Of a stretch of 64,000 bases of DNA, positions 43,533 to 55,881 are shown piece by piece. This DNA comes from Knufia peltigerae (Eukaryota > Ascomycota > Eurotiomycetes > Chaetothyriales > Trichomeriaceae): positions 310,001 through 374,000 of the forward strand of contig JAPDRN010000016.1 of assembly GCA_030247855.1 (NCBI GenBank), written 5' to 3'. The notes beneath the pieces are model-generated. The model did not search any database. It worked only from the letters and a program-made list of their open reading frames with translations, and was not told where the DNA came from. Each line of letters starts with the position of its first letter. Position 1 is the first letter of the stretch. The position numbers were made by a program, and so were the translations under genes.

Positions 43533-43672
43533 CATTTCGCCGATGGGCTCGTAAAGGTCTGCTCGGTCTCGAGCTTTTATAATACTTGTGACCCTCCTGG
43601 TCGTGTGTGCTCGAGATCAGTGCCCGCCCTCGTCCCCAATCTACGCAGCATAACAATTTTGAAGTCTCAAAA

Positions 43673-45639
43673 ATGGCCGACCTCGATCTCGTGGAGAAAG
43701 GCCCCGAGCCTGATTTGGCCAGGACTAGCTTCGATGCCTCCCAAGGCAGAATCGAACTCCCCCGTGCGCCGACTGCCTGGGGTCGCTTCGTCGACAGCTT
43801 CAAGAGAAACCCCAATGCTCGAATGACGACACAAGCCATCGATGCCAACGGCAACATGCTTAAAGATCAACCGCCGGCGGAACCAGCTTTGTCCATGGCC
43901 CTGAAAGGTAGACATCTTCAAATGATAGCCATTGGTGGTTCGATCGGAACAGGTCTCTTCGTCGGTTCAGGATCCGCGCTGGCTGCTGGTGGCCCTGCTT
44001 CGTTGATCATCGCATATGGCCTGATCGGAGTCATGTTGTACTGTGTGGTTCAAGCCCTTGGTGAACTTGCTGTGGCTTTCCCCGTAGCTGGTGCATTCTC
44101 GGTCTATGCGAGTCGGTTTGTTGATCCAGCATGGGGTTTCGCCATGGGATGGAATTATGCTTTACAGTGAGTTGTCCGCCGATTTTGAAGAAACTGTTCC
44201 ACGTCACTAACGTTTTGTAGATGGATGGTGACTCTTCCTCTTGAAATCGTGGCAGCATCTCTCACCCTCGAATTCTGGTCAGGCAGCCGAGACGTCAACG
44301 GCGCTGCTTGGGTCACGATCTTCCTTTTCGCAATCATTATCATCAATTTCTTCGGTGTTCGTGGGTACGGCGAGGTAGAATTCGTCCTGTCCATCATCAA
44401 GGTCGTCGCTGTGATCGGGTTTTGCATTCTCGGCATCATCATCAACACTGGTGGCGTTCCAGGCAGTGACCGAGGCTACATTGGAGCAGAGTACTGGCAC
44501 AACCCAGGCGCGTTCAACGCTGGATTCAAGGGCCTCTGCTCAGTCTTCGTCACAGCTGCATTTTCATTCTCAGGAACCGAACTTGTCGGTCTGGCGGCTG
44601 CTGAGACGGAAAACCCGCGACGCACCCTGCCTAGCGCCGTCAAACAGGTGTTTTGGCGAATTGCACTGGTATGTGCCGCATCTCCTCGTTTTCGTCTACT
44701 ACGACGTTTTCTAATTCGATTTTTCCAGTTCTACATGGTTTCACTCACCATTGTGAGCGTCCTTGTGCCATACGACGACCCTAAGCTCCTGAACGGAAGC
44801 AGCTCGTCTGATGCAAACGCCTCCCCCTTCGTCATCGCCGTTCGCAATGCCGGTATCCAGGCAGTGCCCTCGATCATGAACGTTGTCATTCTTATCGCGG
44901 TCCTGTCCGTCGGCAATTCTTCAGTCTACGGTTCGAGCAGAACACTTGCCGCCCTCGCCGATATGGGGCAGGCCCCCAAGATCCTCGGTTACATCGATCG
45001 CTCTGGAAGGCCACTCGTGGCCATTGTCGTCTCCTCGGCTCTCGGTTTCCTGTGCTACATTGTCGCCGCGGGTTCCGCCACCAGTGCACAGGCCTTCAAC
45101 TGGATGATAGCCATCAGCGGGTTGGCGGCCATCTTTACCTGGTGAGATTCATCCTATCCTCTAAGCCTTTGTCCCCTCGAAAGGGTTCGTACGTACTAAC
45201 GAGTCATCCTTCTACTTTTAGGGCAACCATCTGCATCTGTCACATTCGCTTCCGCCAAGCGTGGCATCTCGCCGGCAACACCGTCGACGACCTAGCGTTC
45301 AAGTCACAAGCCGGTGTCTACGGCTCGTGGATCGGTTTGATCATGAATTGCTTGATCCTCGTCGCACAGTTCTGGACAGGCTTTGCCCCCGTCGGATACG
45401 CCGACATGTCGGCGTCCGAGCGTGTCAAGGGGTTCTTTGAGGTCTACCTCGCGGCTCCCATCGTGATTGTCATGTACATTGGCTACAAGCTGTGGTACAG
45501 GACCAAATTCCGCAAGACTCGTGAGATCGACATCACGAGCGGAAGAAGAGAACTGAATCTGAAGGAGATCCTGGAAGAGGAGCGGAAGATTCAAGCCGCT
45601 TGGCCCTGGTACAAGAAGGTTTGGAAGACGGTCTGTTAA
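43673..45639 (+). CDS. amino-acid permease, fungal AAT/YAT family (Gap1-like)
   Basis: Proton-coupled plasma-membrane importer of amino acids. Exons 43673-44166, 44221-44668, 44729-45141 and 45222-45639 give 590 residues with matching phases. After a hydrophilic N-terminus the family signature appears intact: ALKGRHLQMIAIGGSIGTGL and FVGSGSALAAGGPASLI, then VVQALGELAVAFPVAGAFSV. Further conserved text includes FSGTELVGLAAAETENPRRT (helix 6 region), SVGNSSVYGSSRTLAALADM and FNWMIAISGLAAIFTWATIC. About 12 hydrophobic segments are visible and the C-tail is charged (LKEILEEERKIQAAWPWYKK). The ATG at 43673 follows a short CAAAA leader, and the protein has the usual length. GATA sites upstream suggest nitrogen control. 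It converges on the aldolase-type gene 139 bp away. Confidence 0.94.
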
Positions 45640-45778
45640 AGCGCACTCGTGTGGCATTTGATTTATATATACCCATTAGACCGATATAAGATAATACAAA
45701 AGTGATTTTTAGTGTATGACCGGATCATGGTCCTGAATTAGCCATGTTGTATTCCACCTTGGGATGAGAGGACCTTTT

Positions 45779-46678
45779 TCAACTCCCACTCGACTGCGAG
45801 CGCACCTCATCATTCCTGTACATGCCTGACCTCTCTGCCTGCGCTACCCACGCTTGCCACTGTGACCTATCCGCATGATTGATGGTGCGTTCGCAATCCA
45901 GGGCCTCCTGCTCCGTGAGGTAGACGATCTCGAGCTCGGTGGCGTCCCGTTGCGCCATGGCCGCAGTCTGTATCTCTGCATCCCGACGGATGTGTATGGC
46001 GCGCCACACCACATCCACGAGACTCTCGGCCCACGTCGTGTACCCGTGGCCGCGCATGAACACGGCCTTTTGTTCCGGCAGAATGGTCGAGCCGTTAGCA
46101 AGAACATCCGTCCCTTCTTCACGCTGGTGGGACTTGCGTAGCGCCATTGCCATTTCGTCGCCGAGGTACCCAGTGGTTATGAGGAGGTTCTTGGGGTGCG
46201 AGGCAGGCAGGTCGTCGTAGTATCGTGCAGTGTCGAAGATCGGGGGCGAGGAACCGAGAAAGCCGGCCATCAGATAGCTCGGCTGTAGCATGCTGGTCCA
46301 GCTGTTGCAGAGACCGTACACGATCGCGGTCGGACAGTGGGAGTGCAGGACGCTCTGCACCCCGGGGTACATGTTGTACATGGAGCTGTGCACGAAGATC
46401 TCGGTCATCGGGGAGACCCTGGCGACTTTTTCGACGTCTGGGTATGGATCGTCAACAGGAGACCCGTCGGTCACGTTCCACTGGTTCAGGTCTTTCTTCG
46501 ACGATATGAGAATGGCCGGGACAATGCTTGTGAAGAAGGTCGAAGGTTCTCGAGGATTGCGAACCGAGATCTGGCCATGTTCGTCCAACACTTGGTGTTG
46601 GTGGAGGATGTGAAATGCTGTGATGAGGCCGGAGAGGACTTGGTCGACACTTTCGTCGTCGATCACGCCGGGCGTCAT
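45779..46678 (-). CDS. class II aldolase/adducin N-terminal domain protein
   Basis: Metal-dependent fold shared by fuculose-phosphate aldolases and adducin heads; the fungal members are mostly of unknown substrate. An intronless frame from the ATG at 46678 gives 299 residues (earlier in-frame codons contain no ATG). The domain is seen as LITAFHILHQHQVLDEHGQI SVRNP, then MTEIFVHSSMYNMYPGVQSV and LHSHCPTAIVYGLC with the HSH metal ligands, and a third histidine in FMRGHGYTTWAESLVDVVW. The usual acid/base glutamate region upstream is retained (SPMTEIF). Length is typical. It lies between the permease (convergent) and the ABC-B pump; nothing in the sequence links it to either. Confidence 0.87.
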   Translation of the reverse strand: MTPGVIDDESVDQVLSGLITAFHILHQHQVLDEHGQISVRNPREPSTFFTSIVPAILISSKKDLNQWNVTDGSPVDDPYPDVEKVARVSPMTEIFVHSSMYNMYPGVQSVLHSHCPTAIVYGLCNSWTSMLQPSYLMAGFLGSSPPIFDTARYYDDLPASHPKNLLITTGYLGDEMAMALRKSHQREEGTDVLANGSTILPEQKAVFMRGHGYTTWAESLVDVVWRAIHIRRDAEIQTAAMAQRDATELEIVYLTEQEALDCERTINHADRSQWQAWVAQAERSGMYRNDEVRSQSSGS

Positions 46679-47498
46679 GGCAGTCTGAGGTTCTCGTACG
46701 AGTTTTCCCGCTGATTTAGTTGTCTGGTAGACGGCCAGATACCTATCCTGCGGATTCAAGTCGGTAGATTTGGTTTCTTCTGAGCAAACGTGTCTGTCTG
46801 TCCTAGTGTAAGATGGAACCTCTGTAGGACCCGACTGGAGGTAAGCTCTTCATTCCATCATATAGTGGAAAACAATCCCTACGTCATTTTGATATCGTCT
46901 CACATGGGCGGAGTAAGAGTTGTTGAGAATGCCACTCGTGATATGTATTGTCCAAGCAAAGGCGGTCATTTTGGTCTGGTCTCTGCGCCAGGGTCTTTCT
47001 GATCTCTGGGCTCATTACCTCAATTGGCGCGGACTATTGTACCACCTCAGATTCGACGTGGAATCATCCCGGAAAGGTTTTCCAAGGACGTCAATCATCA
47101 AGGAGATACACTTCCGACAAGTTATATCAGGGCCGCAACTTCGGCAGAGACCGATGACTGTCGCTATGACGAAGGCACATAGCTCTGGCAAGTGGTGTAA
47201 CTCTTGGCTCTCTATCTGTCCGTCTGTATGCGGAACAGATTAGTTGTGAGGCTTCAAGTCTGTCTGCGGTCATGAGGATTAGAAGAATTTACCTCTTAAG
47301 CTTCAAGGAGCTAGACCGAGATTGGCTTAGTCAGCACTGCAAAGTCACGTGACTCGTAGAGCAACGACGCGTAAAAACCACACCACTTTGTTATGGTTCG
47401 CCTCTTTTCTATCTGCTACGAGATGCATTTCGTTCAAATCAACTTTTCAATCAAGATTATATGATGCTTTCCATCTACGGCCTCTATGCTTTGACTCT
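46679..47498. other. spacer between aldolase-type gene and ABC-B pump
   Basis: About 820 bases. It should contain the promoter of the aldolase-type gene and the 3' UTR of the pump, both on the minus strand. An ACGTGACTCG sequence occurs near 47347. No coding frame is supported. Confidence 0.5.
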
Positions 47499-50400
47499 TC
47501 ATTCTGCAATCATTTGACTGAGCACGTTCGCCCGGTAAGACTCGGATCGTTCAAAAAGCTCGTCATGTGTCCCAGAGTCGACACATTGCCCCGCCTCAAT
47601 CAAAAAGATCTTGTCAGCGTGACGGATAGTGTTGAGCCGATGTGCTATCACCAGTACGGTGATACCTTGCGTCGCAGTTCGCAAGTTGTCTTGCAGAGTT
47701 TTCTCTGTCTCGGCGTCCAAGGCACTGGTCGGTTCGTCCAGGATCAAGAGTCGGGGCTTACGCACCAACGCGCGAGCGATGGCTAGTCGATGCTTCTGCC
47801 CACCCGACAGCTGGCTTCCGTTGGTGCCACAGAGTGTGTCAAGGCCCTGAGGTAACTGGAGAACGGTATCATGAATACTGGCGAGCTTACACGCCTCCAT
47901 CATGTCCTCATCCGACACTAAAGTCCTAGGCCGTGCCCCCAGTGACAGATTGAATCGTATCGTGCCATCAAAAAGCACGCCATCTTGAGGTACAAGGGCA
48001 ATGTCGTCGCGAAAGGATATCCCGTCCTGCTTGGTGATGTCCTTCCCGTCGATCAAGATCTCACCCGACTGCGGCAGATACATGCGCTCGACCAGGGATG
48101 TAATTGTGGATTTACCTGCGCCCGATGGTCCTACGAGCCCGCAGAACTGACCTGGGCGAATACGAATGCTGAGACCACGGAGAGCGGGAGCAGATTGGCG
48201 GGCGGGGTAAGCGAAGTGGACATTCTGCATTCTCACGTCCATTCCCCTTGTTCCATGTAGTGATGCGGTTTTCGTCTCGGCACTGAATTCGATGTCGTCT
48301 TTTTTGCTGACGGTCGAAGATCCCTGGAAACTGGCCGATGATCCCAGAGCTATCACATTGGTGACTCTGGCGATAGCAGCCCGCGCATTGGTGATCTCGG
48401 GGGCAAGGGCAAACATTTGACTCCAGAGTTGAGCGCTGACCAGCAGAGAGAAGACGACCATGATGAACTGTGTCTGACTATACATGCCGCTGAACACTTG
48501 TTTAGATCCCCACCAGAACCCTAGCGCAAACGCCAGGTTACCGACTAGGTACTGCAGAGCGAGCCAGATGTTGGCATGGAAGCTGATAGCAGTAACCTCT
48601 CGTCGCGGTCCATCAAGTGTGCGACGATATACCTGCAATATCTCGTGTTCTAGTGACAGCGCAGCAACTGTCTTGATTGAATTGACGGCTTCAACACTGA
48701 TCCCGACCGACTTGTTGAACGCGTGCTCGTGCTTGTCCGCGAATCGAGCTAGAGCACGCAGCTGCGTAAATCCCACCCCAAGCAGAAGTGGGACAATGGC
48801 CATACAGACCAGTGCAATCTTCCAGGCTATGATCAATGTCATGATGACCGCTGCAACAAGATTGATACAAATTGACAAGATAGTCCCAATAATGGACCCA
48901 CTGAGACCAGCAATCTGATTCCCGTCGTTGGTGATTAGCCCAAGCAGACTGGAGGGGGTGCGGCCCTGGGACTGATGCCACTGGACATCCTGCTCGAAGA
49001 TGGCACGAAAGAGAAAGACCCGGATGGTGTAGATGGTCTTCTCGGACACCCAGCCAAACCCGATCCAACTCACAATGTTGGCAAACAATTCGATAATAGC
49101 CAACACGAAAAACATGAGGGCGAAGAAACGTCCACTATCTCGAATATGTGCCGGTGAGCGGCAAGGACTGAGACCTCCAACCGTGTGGCCGAAGATGACA
49201 GCGTCGGCGCAGTACGCGCCACCAACGATGCTGGCACCCGCGAGAGCACAGAGCGCCACAAGAGCGTGAGGGCGTATGAAGCGTGCCATGGATTTTGTCA
49301 ATGTTCCGAGACTCTGATCTACCGATTCATCATCAGTTTCAGCAGATGTCTCCGTCGACGAAGGGATGTCAACGCGCTCCTTCGTTACTTCGATGGACAT
49401 ATCGGCTTTGCTGGTCTTTTCAAGTTCATTGTCTACATTGTCCACGTCGGTCATACCGCTCAGTGAAATGTCTTCACTGGCTCGCCGGGTTGGTGACTTT
49501 GAGTCCAGGTTCTGTAAGTTGACGAGCCCGGCGTACGAGCCTTGTTTGCTCATCAGCTCCGCGTGCGTTCCTTCTTCCAAAATGCGGCCATTCTCCATTA
49601 CGACAATTTTGTCTGCCTTCTGGATTGTGGAGAGTCGATGAGCTATCGAAATAACGGTTCGGCCTTCTGAACAGCGCTCCAGGGCATCAAGGATCTCTCT
49701 TTCACTTCTAGAGTCGAGGGAGGCCGTTGCTTCGTCGAGTATGAGGATTTTAGGGTTCTTGACGATACTCCTCGCAATGGCAATACGTTGTCTCTGCCCT
49801 CCGCTCAGCCTTGTTCCACTGGACCCTACCATGGTACCCAAACCCTCTGGCATGTTGTTGACGAAGCGTGCAGCATCCGAGACTTCCATCGCATGCTGGA
49901 CCATACCCAAGATCTCTTCAACTACTGGGCCCTGCTCGTGGGCAGCGTCTGTCGCTACACGGCCGTCTCTTATCGCGGCTGCCACAGAACCGAGTTGAGG
50001 CCCGAGAAGTGTGTCTTGAAGTCGCTCGTGTTCAGGTGCAGTCGAGTTCACCAGTCCGTGAGCGATGTTCTCAAGAATTGATCGGTCAAGTAAGGTGGCG
50101 TCCTGCTGTACCAGGCCAATCATGCCGCGGACTTGTCGGGTGTTCACCTCGCGAAGATCGTGCCCGTCCAGGACCACCGAGCCTTCGACTGGGTCGTACA
50201 GACGAAGCAACAAGCTGGCGATGGTCGATTTCCCGCTCCCCGAGAACCCGACTATGGCAGTCTTTTGCCCGGCCGGAAATTCTAGAGACACATTCTTGAG
50301 TACTTCTTGCTCCGGTCTTGACGGATACCGAAAAGAGACGTTCTCCAGTTTGAAACCACCCGCACAGTCGGGAGACAACCTCAAGCCCGTGTCTGCTGTC

Positions 50401-51558
50401 CCATTGATTACCGAAGGGGCATCGATATCTCTCTTCAGTTTGCCAAAGGCTGCAGCAGCTCCGGCGAAGATGGCCAGGAACGGAGTCATTTGGCTGAGTA
50501 TCAGAGTTGCTGTTTGAGCGGGAGCAAGTATTTGTCAGCTTCGGCCTTCTCTCGTCGCCCTAGAACGGGAATCACTCACCATCGACCAGGAGGAAAATGA
50601 CAGTGAAGACTGCCCCTATCGTCGTATCTTTGCCATTACCCGCGACAGCATCCGCTATCATGTGGCTGCCTTGCCAGAATGCCAGCGCGTCAGCGGCATA
50701 GGCGATGAAATACATCAAGCCGGCCTGGATGCCGTTGGCCAGGGCCTTGTCGATCCCTGCCTTTCTAGCCGATCGCAGGTGCGATGAAAAACTCGCTTCC
50801 AGCTTGTCGTTGGCATTGAAGGCCTGCACAACAGCCACATTGGTCAAGGCCTCTGACGCGACGGACGACGCGGCGGCAAAGCGATCGGACACTTGAGAAG
50901 AATACTTCTTGACAAAATAGCCCCCGACCAGCGACATGGAAAAGTAAGCCGGGACAAGTGCAACCAAGATGCCGGCCAGCCTTGGGATCTTGATAAAGGC
51001 AACGACATACGCCGTGACAAAGAAGGAAAGGCTGGATAGACAGATACCGACCTTCTCAGAGGTGCCCATGCGGATCATGGATATGTCACCGTTGAGCCGC
51101 GACGAAACTTCACCGCCGGGCCGGCCGTCGAAGAAGGCTGGGTCTTTTCGCAGGAGACTGCGTAGGTATTGCTCGCGGAGGCGTTGGGCCAGTCTGGCAC
51201 CGCCCAGAGACCAGCTCACGAGGTGAATGTACATGAAGCCAAATTGGGCAATGGCAAGGTAGACCACGTACAGGACCTTGTCATCGACCGCGCTCTGGTA
51301 GTGCTGTGTACTGGTCGCCGAGGCTTGTGCATCATCGGCGGCGCAAATCTGGTCGTTGAAATCATCGAGGAGTTGACCGAAGATGATGCCAAGTAACGGG
51401 AAAGGAATACCGGAGGCAATGGCACTGATGACTCCTGTGACCAGGAGCAACAAATCGAGAGGCGAGGGTTGTGCTTGGACGAAAATCGCAAAATAGTCGA
51501 ACGCGCCCTTGAACCGTGACATCTGGACTGAGTGTCTGCCCGTTAGCATGGGGTTCAT
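47499..51558 (-). CDS. ABC-B full transporter (P-glycoprotein/MDR1 type)
   Basis: ATP-driven exporter with TMD1-NBD1-TMD2-NBD2 order. Exons 51558-50580 and 50509-47499, joined across a 70-nt intron (VDG|ATLILSQMTPF), give 1329 residues. NBD1: Walker A GFSGSGKST (about residue 415), signature LSGGQRQRIAIA, Walker B ILILDEATASLD, H-loop IAHRLST. NBD2: GPSGAGKST (about 1115), LSGGQKHRLAIA, LLILDEPTSALD, IAHRLNT. Both ATP sites are therefore consensus, unlike the PDR pump in this window. A charged Ser/Asp/Glu linker separates the halves. TMD helices are visible (for example LLLVTGVISAIASGIPFPLL). The first in-frame ATG is at 51558; ATGs 9 and 36 bases further in are alternatives. Drug, peptide or metabolite export is possible; the substrate cannot be read from sequence. 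Confidence 0.94.
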
Positions 51559-53797
51559 TCTGATGTTTTGGATGGGCAAGAGAGGAGATGGTTAACACCA
51601 CCAACCTTTTAGAGACCAAGTACCCAGTGGCCTTACCCTTGGTGGCTCCACTGGCCTGTTCTTCTGGAAGCGCTTTTTCTCTGATACGATGCCGCAGGCG
51701 TGGTGCACAAGTACAAAACGCGTCTGTCAATTCAGTATCAGAGTGTGGGAGTATGGGCCACTATACAGGATACTCAAGTGTCGACTGATTCAGTTCGGCC
51801 AGGATCAAATGTTAGAAGTGCCATCGGAGGGCCTCGATTCGATTTCGTCACAACGACGTACGCATGCCAAAAAAGTTCAATGTAGGCCGATCAAACCTCA
51901 ACGCAGAGCCAAGTGAAGTGGCCTTACAGAATCACTCCGTGGGTCATTTGGAACAGAAGAAAATTCTTCCTTTGTTGATTGTCTGGACAGGACCCTGGGG
52001 GGCTGGAACAAGACGACAACCATGGCCCCCATCATCCATGTCGACCGATATCGGGTCTGCAAGACCACGTATGTCTCGGCATAATGTTGAAAGTCGTACC
52101 GTATCCTTGCTGGTAGTTGTACCTAAGAAGGTGCTCATGTGCCTTGCATCAGTGGGCAATGGTGATCTACGGGCTATTTTACCTTGGAAGGGGGGGAGTA
52201 CTGGGGACGTCAATAAAGGGTGGATACTGTAGAGATAAGATTTGATTTCTTTTCTTCGCTGTCGTAACGTCGTACTCTATTATCTTGGCTAAGTGATGTT
52301 TCGTGCTGGATGTTGTATCGGGAGTTGACGGGTAAGAGGATCGTCGATAGGTATGCCTGAGAGGAGTAGTTGGAAATACGGAGTGGTCGTCAAACGAAAT
52401 GATTTCCCGAAGGAGGATCTCCATACCATATAATGGAGTCTAAAAGATAAGATTTGATTGATTAGATTATTGTGAGACAATCAGGTCCAACGTCGCATCA
52501 CGCATTGTGTGGATGATCGGGAGGGCCGCTTGTGTAAAATAAGTGGTTAACGGAAGGGAAGGGGATGATCATCCTTGGGTATGGAGTACATTACAAGTGC
52601 CGTTAAATGTACGTACAGTACGGACTACCTCAAGTAACTAAAGAACGAGACCCTTGTACAGTGGTGCCTCGCCCTGCCCACAGTTGGCTCGGTCGTCGAT
52701 GGATACGCCGGGGCTACTACATATTGTATTCCCGCTGGCGTGATTCATGCCCTACTGTAAAAGTTTACTTGTCACTATTGACGGAACATCGAAACTTCGT
52801 AATAATGGATACGTACATACATACATACATGTAGTACCAGTGTCAATATGTGGCCCGTCCCGTGGAAACAACCCACTGCTGCCAGTCACCAAGGAACCCT
52901 TTTTATTCAAAAGCCACAAATAGTTTAACTTGACACAAACCATCCAGGGCCTGCACGGGTGGGAAGGAAGGTCAAGGATGTATCCTTCACATTATGAACA
53001 CATCGGGAGGGATGGCAAGTACAGTAAATGTTGTACGTCAAAAATTCTACACGGTGCATACGGTATCTTTGGATCTAGGGTTCTCAGACGGCACCATACA
53101 GCTCCTGTTGATGTAGTGGTGGTAGTAAGCAATTCAAACCATGTATACAGTAGCTATGGTTTCGAAAGGATCAGGTTGTGATAAATCTAGTGGCTTCATC
53201 TTCACCCACGTCCTACACCGTGACAATCTATACAATCACTTTATACACTCAGCTGACGTAGACCTCGTACTATACAGCCAAGGTTTAGACAAGACAATCT
53301 TCTCCTGTCCTGTTCGGTTGTCGTCAAATAGAAAGGACTATGCTGTCCGTAAAACGGAGGTGTTCTCTTCCTTCCACCCCTAGCCCTCCACTGCATTGGA
53401 GACCCATATTCAGGTTTCTATAGCCCATCCACTCTGTCGACCCTGCAAGACGACGATCATTGTCTTAATCAGTGTATCTGCATGCCATCAAGTCGAATCC
53501 ACGCTATGAAGAACCAGGATAGAGAGGCATGACGACAATCAGGCTTCCTTCTCGGTGCCAATGGCAATGGTCATGCCATGCAGTCCCCTGGTCTGTGACA
53601 AGAGTCAAGGCCGATTTGAGTAGGTATAAGAAGGGGGCTTGACCACTGGTTTCAAAAACGAAGGATTCAGGCAATTATGCCATTTCACAACTCAGAGTCT
53701 TGTAGGACACTCAAAGAGACACAGCCACAACAGAACGAAATTTCCAACCCATCAGCACCAATCAGTACCGGCACCAGCAGAGGCACCACCCCCAAGT
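51559..53797. other. 2.2 kb gene-free stretch
   Basis: It holds the ABC-B promoter on one side and the GNAT promoter on the other. An ACAT tetranucleotide repeat lies at about 52814-52831, and a GGTATAAGAAG TATA-like element near 53623-53633, about 165 bp before the GNAT ATG. On the minus strand, a CACAGACCAG acceptor-like site at about 53591-53600 leads into a short frame ending ..HGMTIAIGTEKEA and a TGA near 53541; no other exon is found, so no gene is called. Confidence 0.45.
52814..52831. repeat. ACAT tetranucleotide repeat
   Basis: About four tandem tetranucleotide units in non-coding DNA. Confidence 0.75.
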
Positions 53798-54499
53798 ATG
53801 ATCATGAGCAAATCAAATCAACCGATTCTGCGTACAGAGCGTCTGGAGCTCCGACCACTCGGACCCGAACACTTTGAACTCACCAGACAACTAGACTTTG
53901 ACCCGGATGTCATGAGATATGTTCTGACCGGAAAACCATTGACACCGGAGCAAGCCGTCGAGGTGCATCAGTGGCTCATGGATTCTGCGAAACCCATCCT
54001 CGGCCTCGGTTGTTGGGTCGGTTTTATCGGTCAAGACTTTGTAGGATGGTGGGTCCTGGCACCTTCAGCGTCTCGTCAGCAGACAAACGCGAAGAAAGAA
54101 GAGGGCGACGAGGAAGAGCCGTCCCCGACCGACGAAAAATACAACCCCGATCGAGCAGAATTCGGATGGAGGTTGTTGCCCAAGTTTTGGAGGCGAGGTT
54201 TGGCAAAGGAAGGTTCGCGAGAACTGTTGAGGTATGCGTTCCAGAACTTGCAATTGAAAGAGGTGGTGGGGGATACCATGACGGTCAACGTGGCCTCCAG
54301 GGCCACGATGGTTTCTTGTGGGTTACAACACGTTCGAACTTTTTACAACACTTACGATGGTGTCGATCCAATCCCGGGTATCGAGGAAGGTGAGGTGGAA
54401 TATCGAATCACCCGGGACGAGTGGTGGTCGGCTTTCACTTCGAGCCAGCAACAGCCTGTTGTGCATGTACACCCACAGTCCACTACTACTGTAGGTTAG
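53798..54499 (+). CDS. GNAT-family N-acetyltransferase (RimJ/RimL-like, Acetyltransf_3)
   Basis: Acetyl-CoA-dependent acetyltransferase; acceptor unknown. The frame is open from 53639, but the first ATGs are at 53798 and 53804, giving 233 residues. The family start is clear (ILRTERLELRPLGPEHFELT), followed by DPDVMRYVLTGKPLTPEQAV. The acetyl-CoA-binding region is AEFGWRLLPKFWRRGLAKEG, with the R/QxxGxG/A loop seen as WRRGLAKEG. VVGDTMTVNVASRATMVSCG and LQHVRTFY form the last strands and helix. A Glu-rich insert near residues 90-115 is an addition to the core. No signal peptide. Confidence 0.88.
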   Translation: MIMSKSNQPILRTERLELRPLGPEHFELTRQLDFDPDVMRYVLTGKPLTPEQAVEVHQWLMDSAKPILGLGCWVGFIGQDFVGWWVLAPSASRQQTNAKKEEGDEEEPSPTDEKYNPDRAEFGWRLLPKFWRRGLAKEGSRELLRYAFQNLQLKEVVGDTMTVNVASRATMVSCGLQHVRTFYNTYDGVDPIPGIEEGEVEYRITRDEWWSAFTSSQQQPVVHVHPQSTTTVG

Positions 54500-55881
54500 C
54501 ACCTTGGTACTCGGCACTTACAGTTGACCATCTCGTGGAGTTTCGCGGGTGAACGGCTTGACTAGTAGTAAGTAACACGAGTCATTGCCGTCAACGACCA
54601 GGTCCAGAAGAAGGTTTGCGGAACAAAGGAGAGAGGCAGGGCACGAGGTACTTCTTCGTAGAGGCAGCGGGTGGGACGCAACAAAAGTCTTTGTGTACAA
54701 GTTCTTTTCCTTCACGAACATCCCGTATATTGCCCCTTTTTGGGGAACAAAAGCCACCCGATTCATCAGTTCGCTCGGAAGCAGAGTGCTCCCTCCGACA
54801 TCCGCCCGAGAAATAAAGTGGACATCATTGATGGACTGGTACAATACAATGCATAAAGAGTTAACTTCTGCAAGTCAAGTTGCAGATCCCACGCCACCGT
54901 CACCACCATGAAGAAACGCTTGTGCCGTTACGGGACATATGCCCCTCTACACTAGCAAAGTCTCGGCCAAGATAAGATCCATTCAAAGTGATTAGATTAG
55001 ATATTTCAACCTCGCCCCTTGTCCTTCACCCCTCCTAGTGCACACAAGCCTATGCCCCGTCTAGGATGTACAGGATAGGTCCGGCTAATGGAGGGTCACT
55101 CTTACTCTGTAAAGTACACATCACGCGCGTACTGTACACGGTATGTTGGCGAAAGTAGCCGTAACTGGATCGACTTGCTCCCGATCATGTCCAAAGCGCT
55201 ATTTTCCTCTGGTTCTCCCACGGCCACATGCGTCCCAAGCGCCTTCGAATATGGTTTCATTCCGGTTGTCGGCACGTAGATTGGAACGGCACTCCGTACA
55301 AGCTTCCTGACCTGGCCATAATGGCATGTGGCATGAGCGCGCCCTCCGCCGGCGAAGCATACCCGACCAGGGACACTGACCCTCTCTGAGAAGACCCCTG
55401 TTGTCCGGAATGTTCGCTTCCCCCACCCTCGCTCGCCATACATACACTGGTCCCTGTCAGACCAATGAGTGTCGAATTACTGGGGGAAAGTTCGCTCAGA
55501 AGCAACAGCCGACTTCGGTGGCAGATACAGGATCATCCATCCATCACCAGGGTTTCGGCTTCTCATCGTTGGTTACCAGGTCCAGATGGCGTGCACACGC
55601 ACTCACACATACACCCCTGTGGTCTGGCTAAGCGATACGACCCACGTGGATATCGATTTTTTTTCTTCTTTCCTTGCTCTACTTCTGCTTCCAGCCCGAT
55701 CAGAGATTATCTTATCTCTTTCACGGAGCTATATATCTGTATATGACCTTGATCACTGGTCACTTTCAGCTGTCGTTGAGATCAGAAGAGTTGATCGTCG
55801 TATATTGTTCAAGTGGTCAACATAACAAGCCGCCTTGCACTTGTCCTTGCGTATATCAAAGGGACCCTTCCATCTACAGCA
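54500..55881. other. promoter side of the siderophore transporter
   Basis: About 1.4 kb. The half nearest the transporter carries a tandem GATA element (55707-55717) and a TATATAT element at about 55730-55736, 145-175 bp before the ATG; an ACTCCGTAC word lies at 55291. A frame at 54585-54911 without an early ATG is not called. Confidence 0.45.
55707..55717 (-). promoter_or_regulatory. tandem GATA sites upstream of the siderophore transporter
   Basis: The minus strand reads AGATAAGATAA, two overlapping AGATAA cores, 165 bp upstream of the transporter ATG and just before a TATATAT stretch. Iron-repressing GATA factors of the SreA/Urbs1/Sre1 class bind WGATAA cores in siderophore genes. The fit to a known regulon makes this more persuasive than an isolated site; binding is inferred. 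Confidence 0.5.

Larger units (their letters stand above)
42907..43672. other. spacer and promoter of the amino-acid permease
   Basis: About 765 bases. It contains an ATG trinucleotide repeat at about 43059-43076, two CGATAA (HGATAR) sites at 43404-43409 (plus strand) and 43527-43532 (minus strand), and a TTATAATAC TATA-like element at about 43577-43585, roughly 90 bp before the permease ATG. No gene seen. Confidence 0.5.

Noticed and set aside
54585..54911. 108-codon plus-strand frame downstream of the GNAT gene
   Set aside because: No ATG in the first ~80 codons, no upstream exon signal and no recognisable domain.
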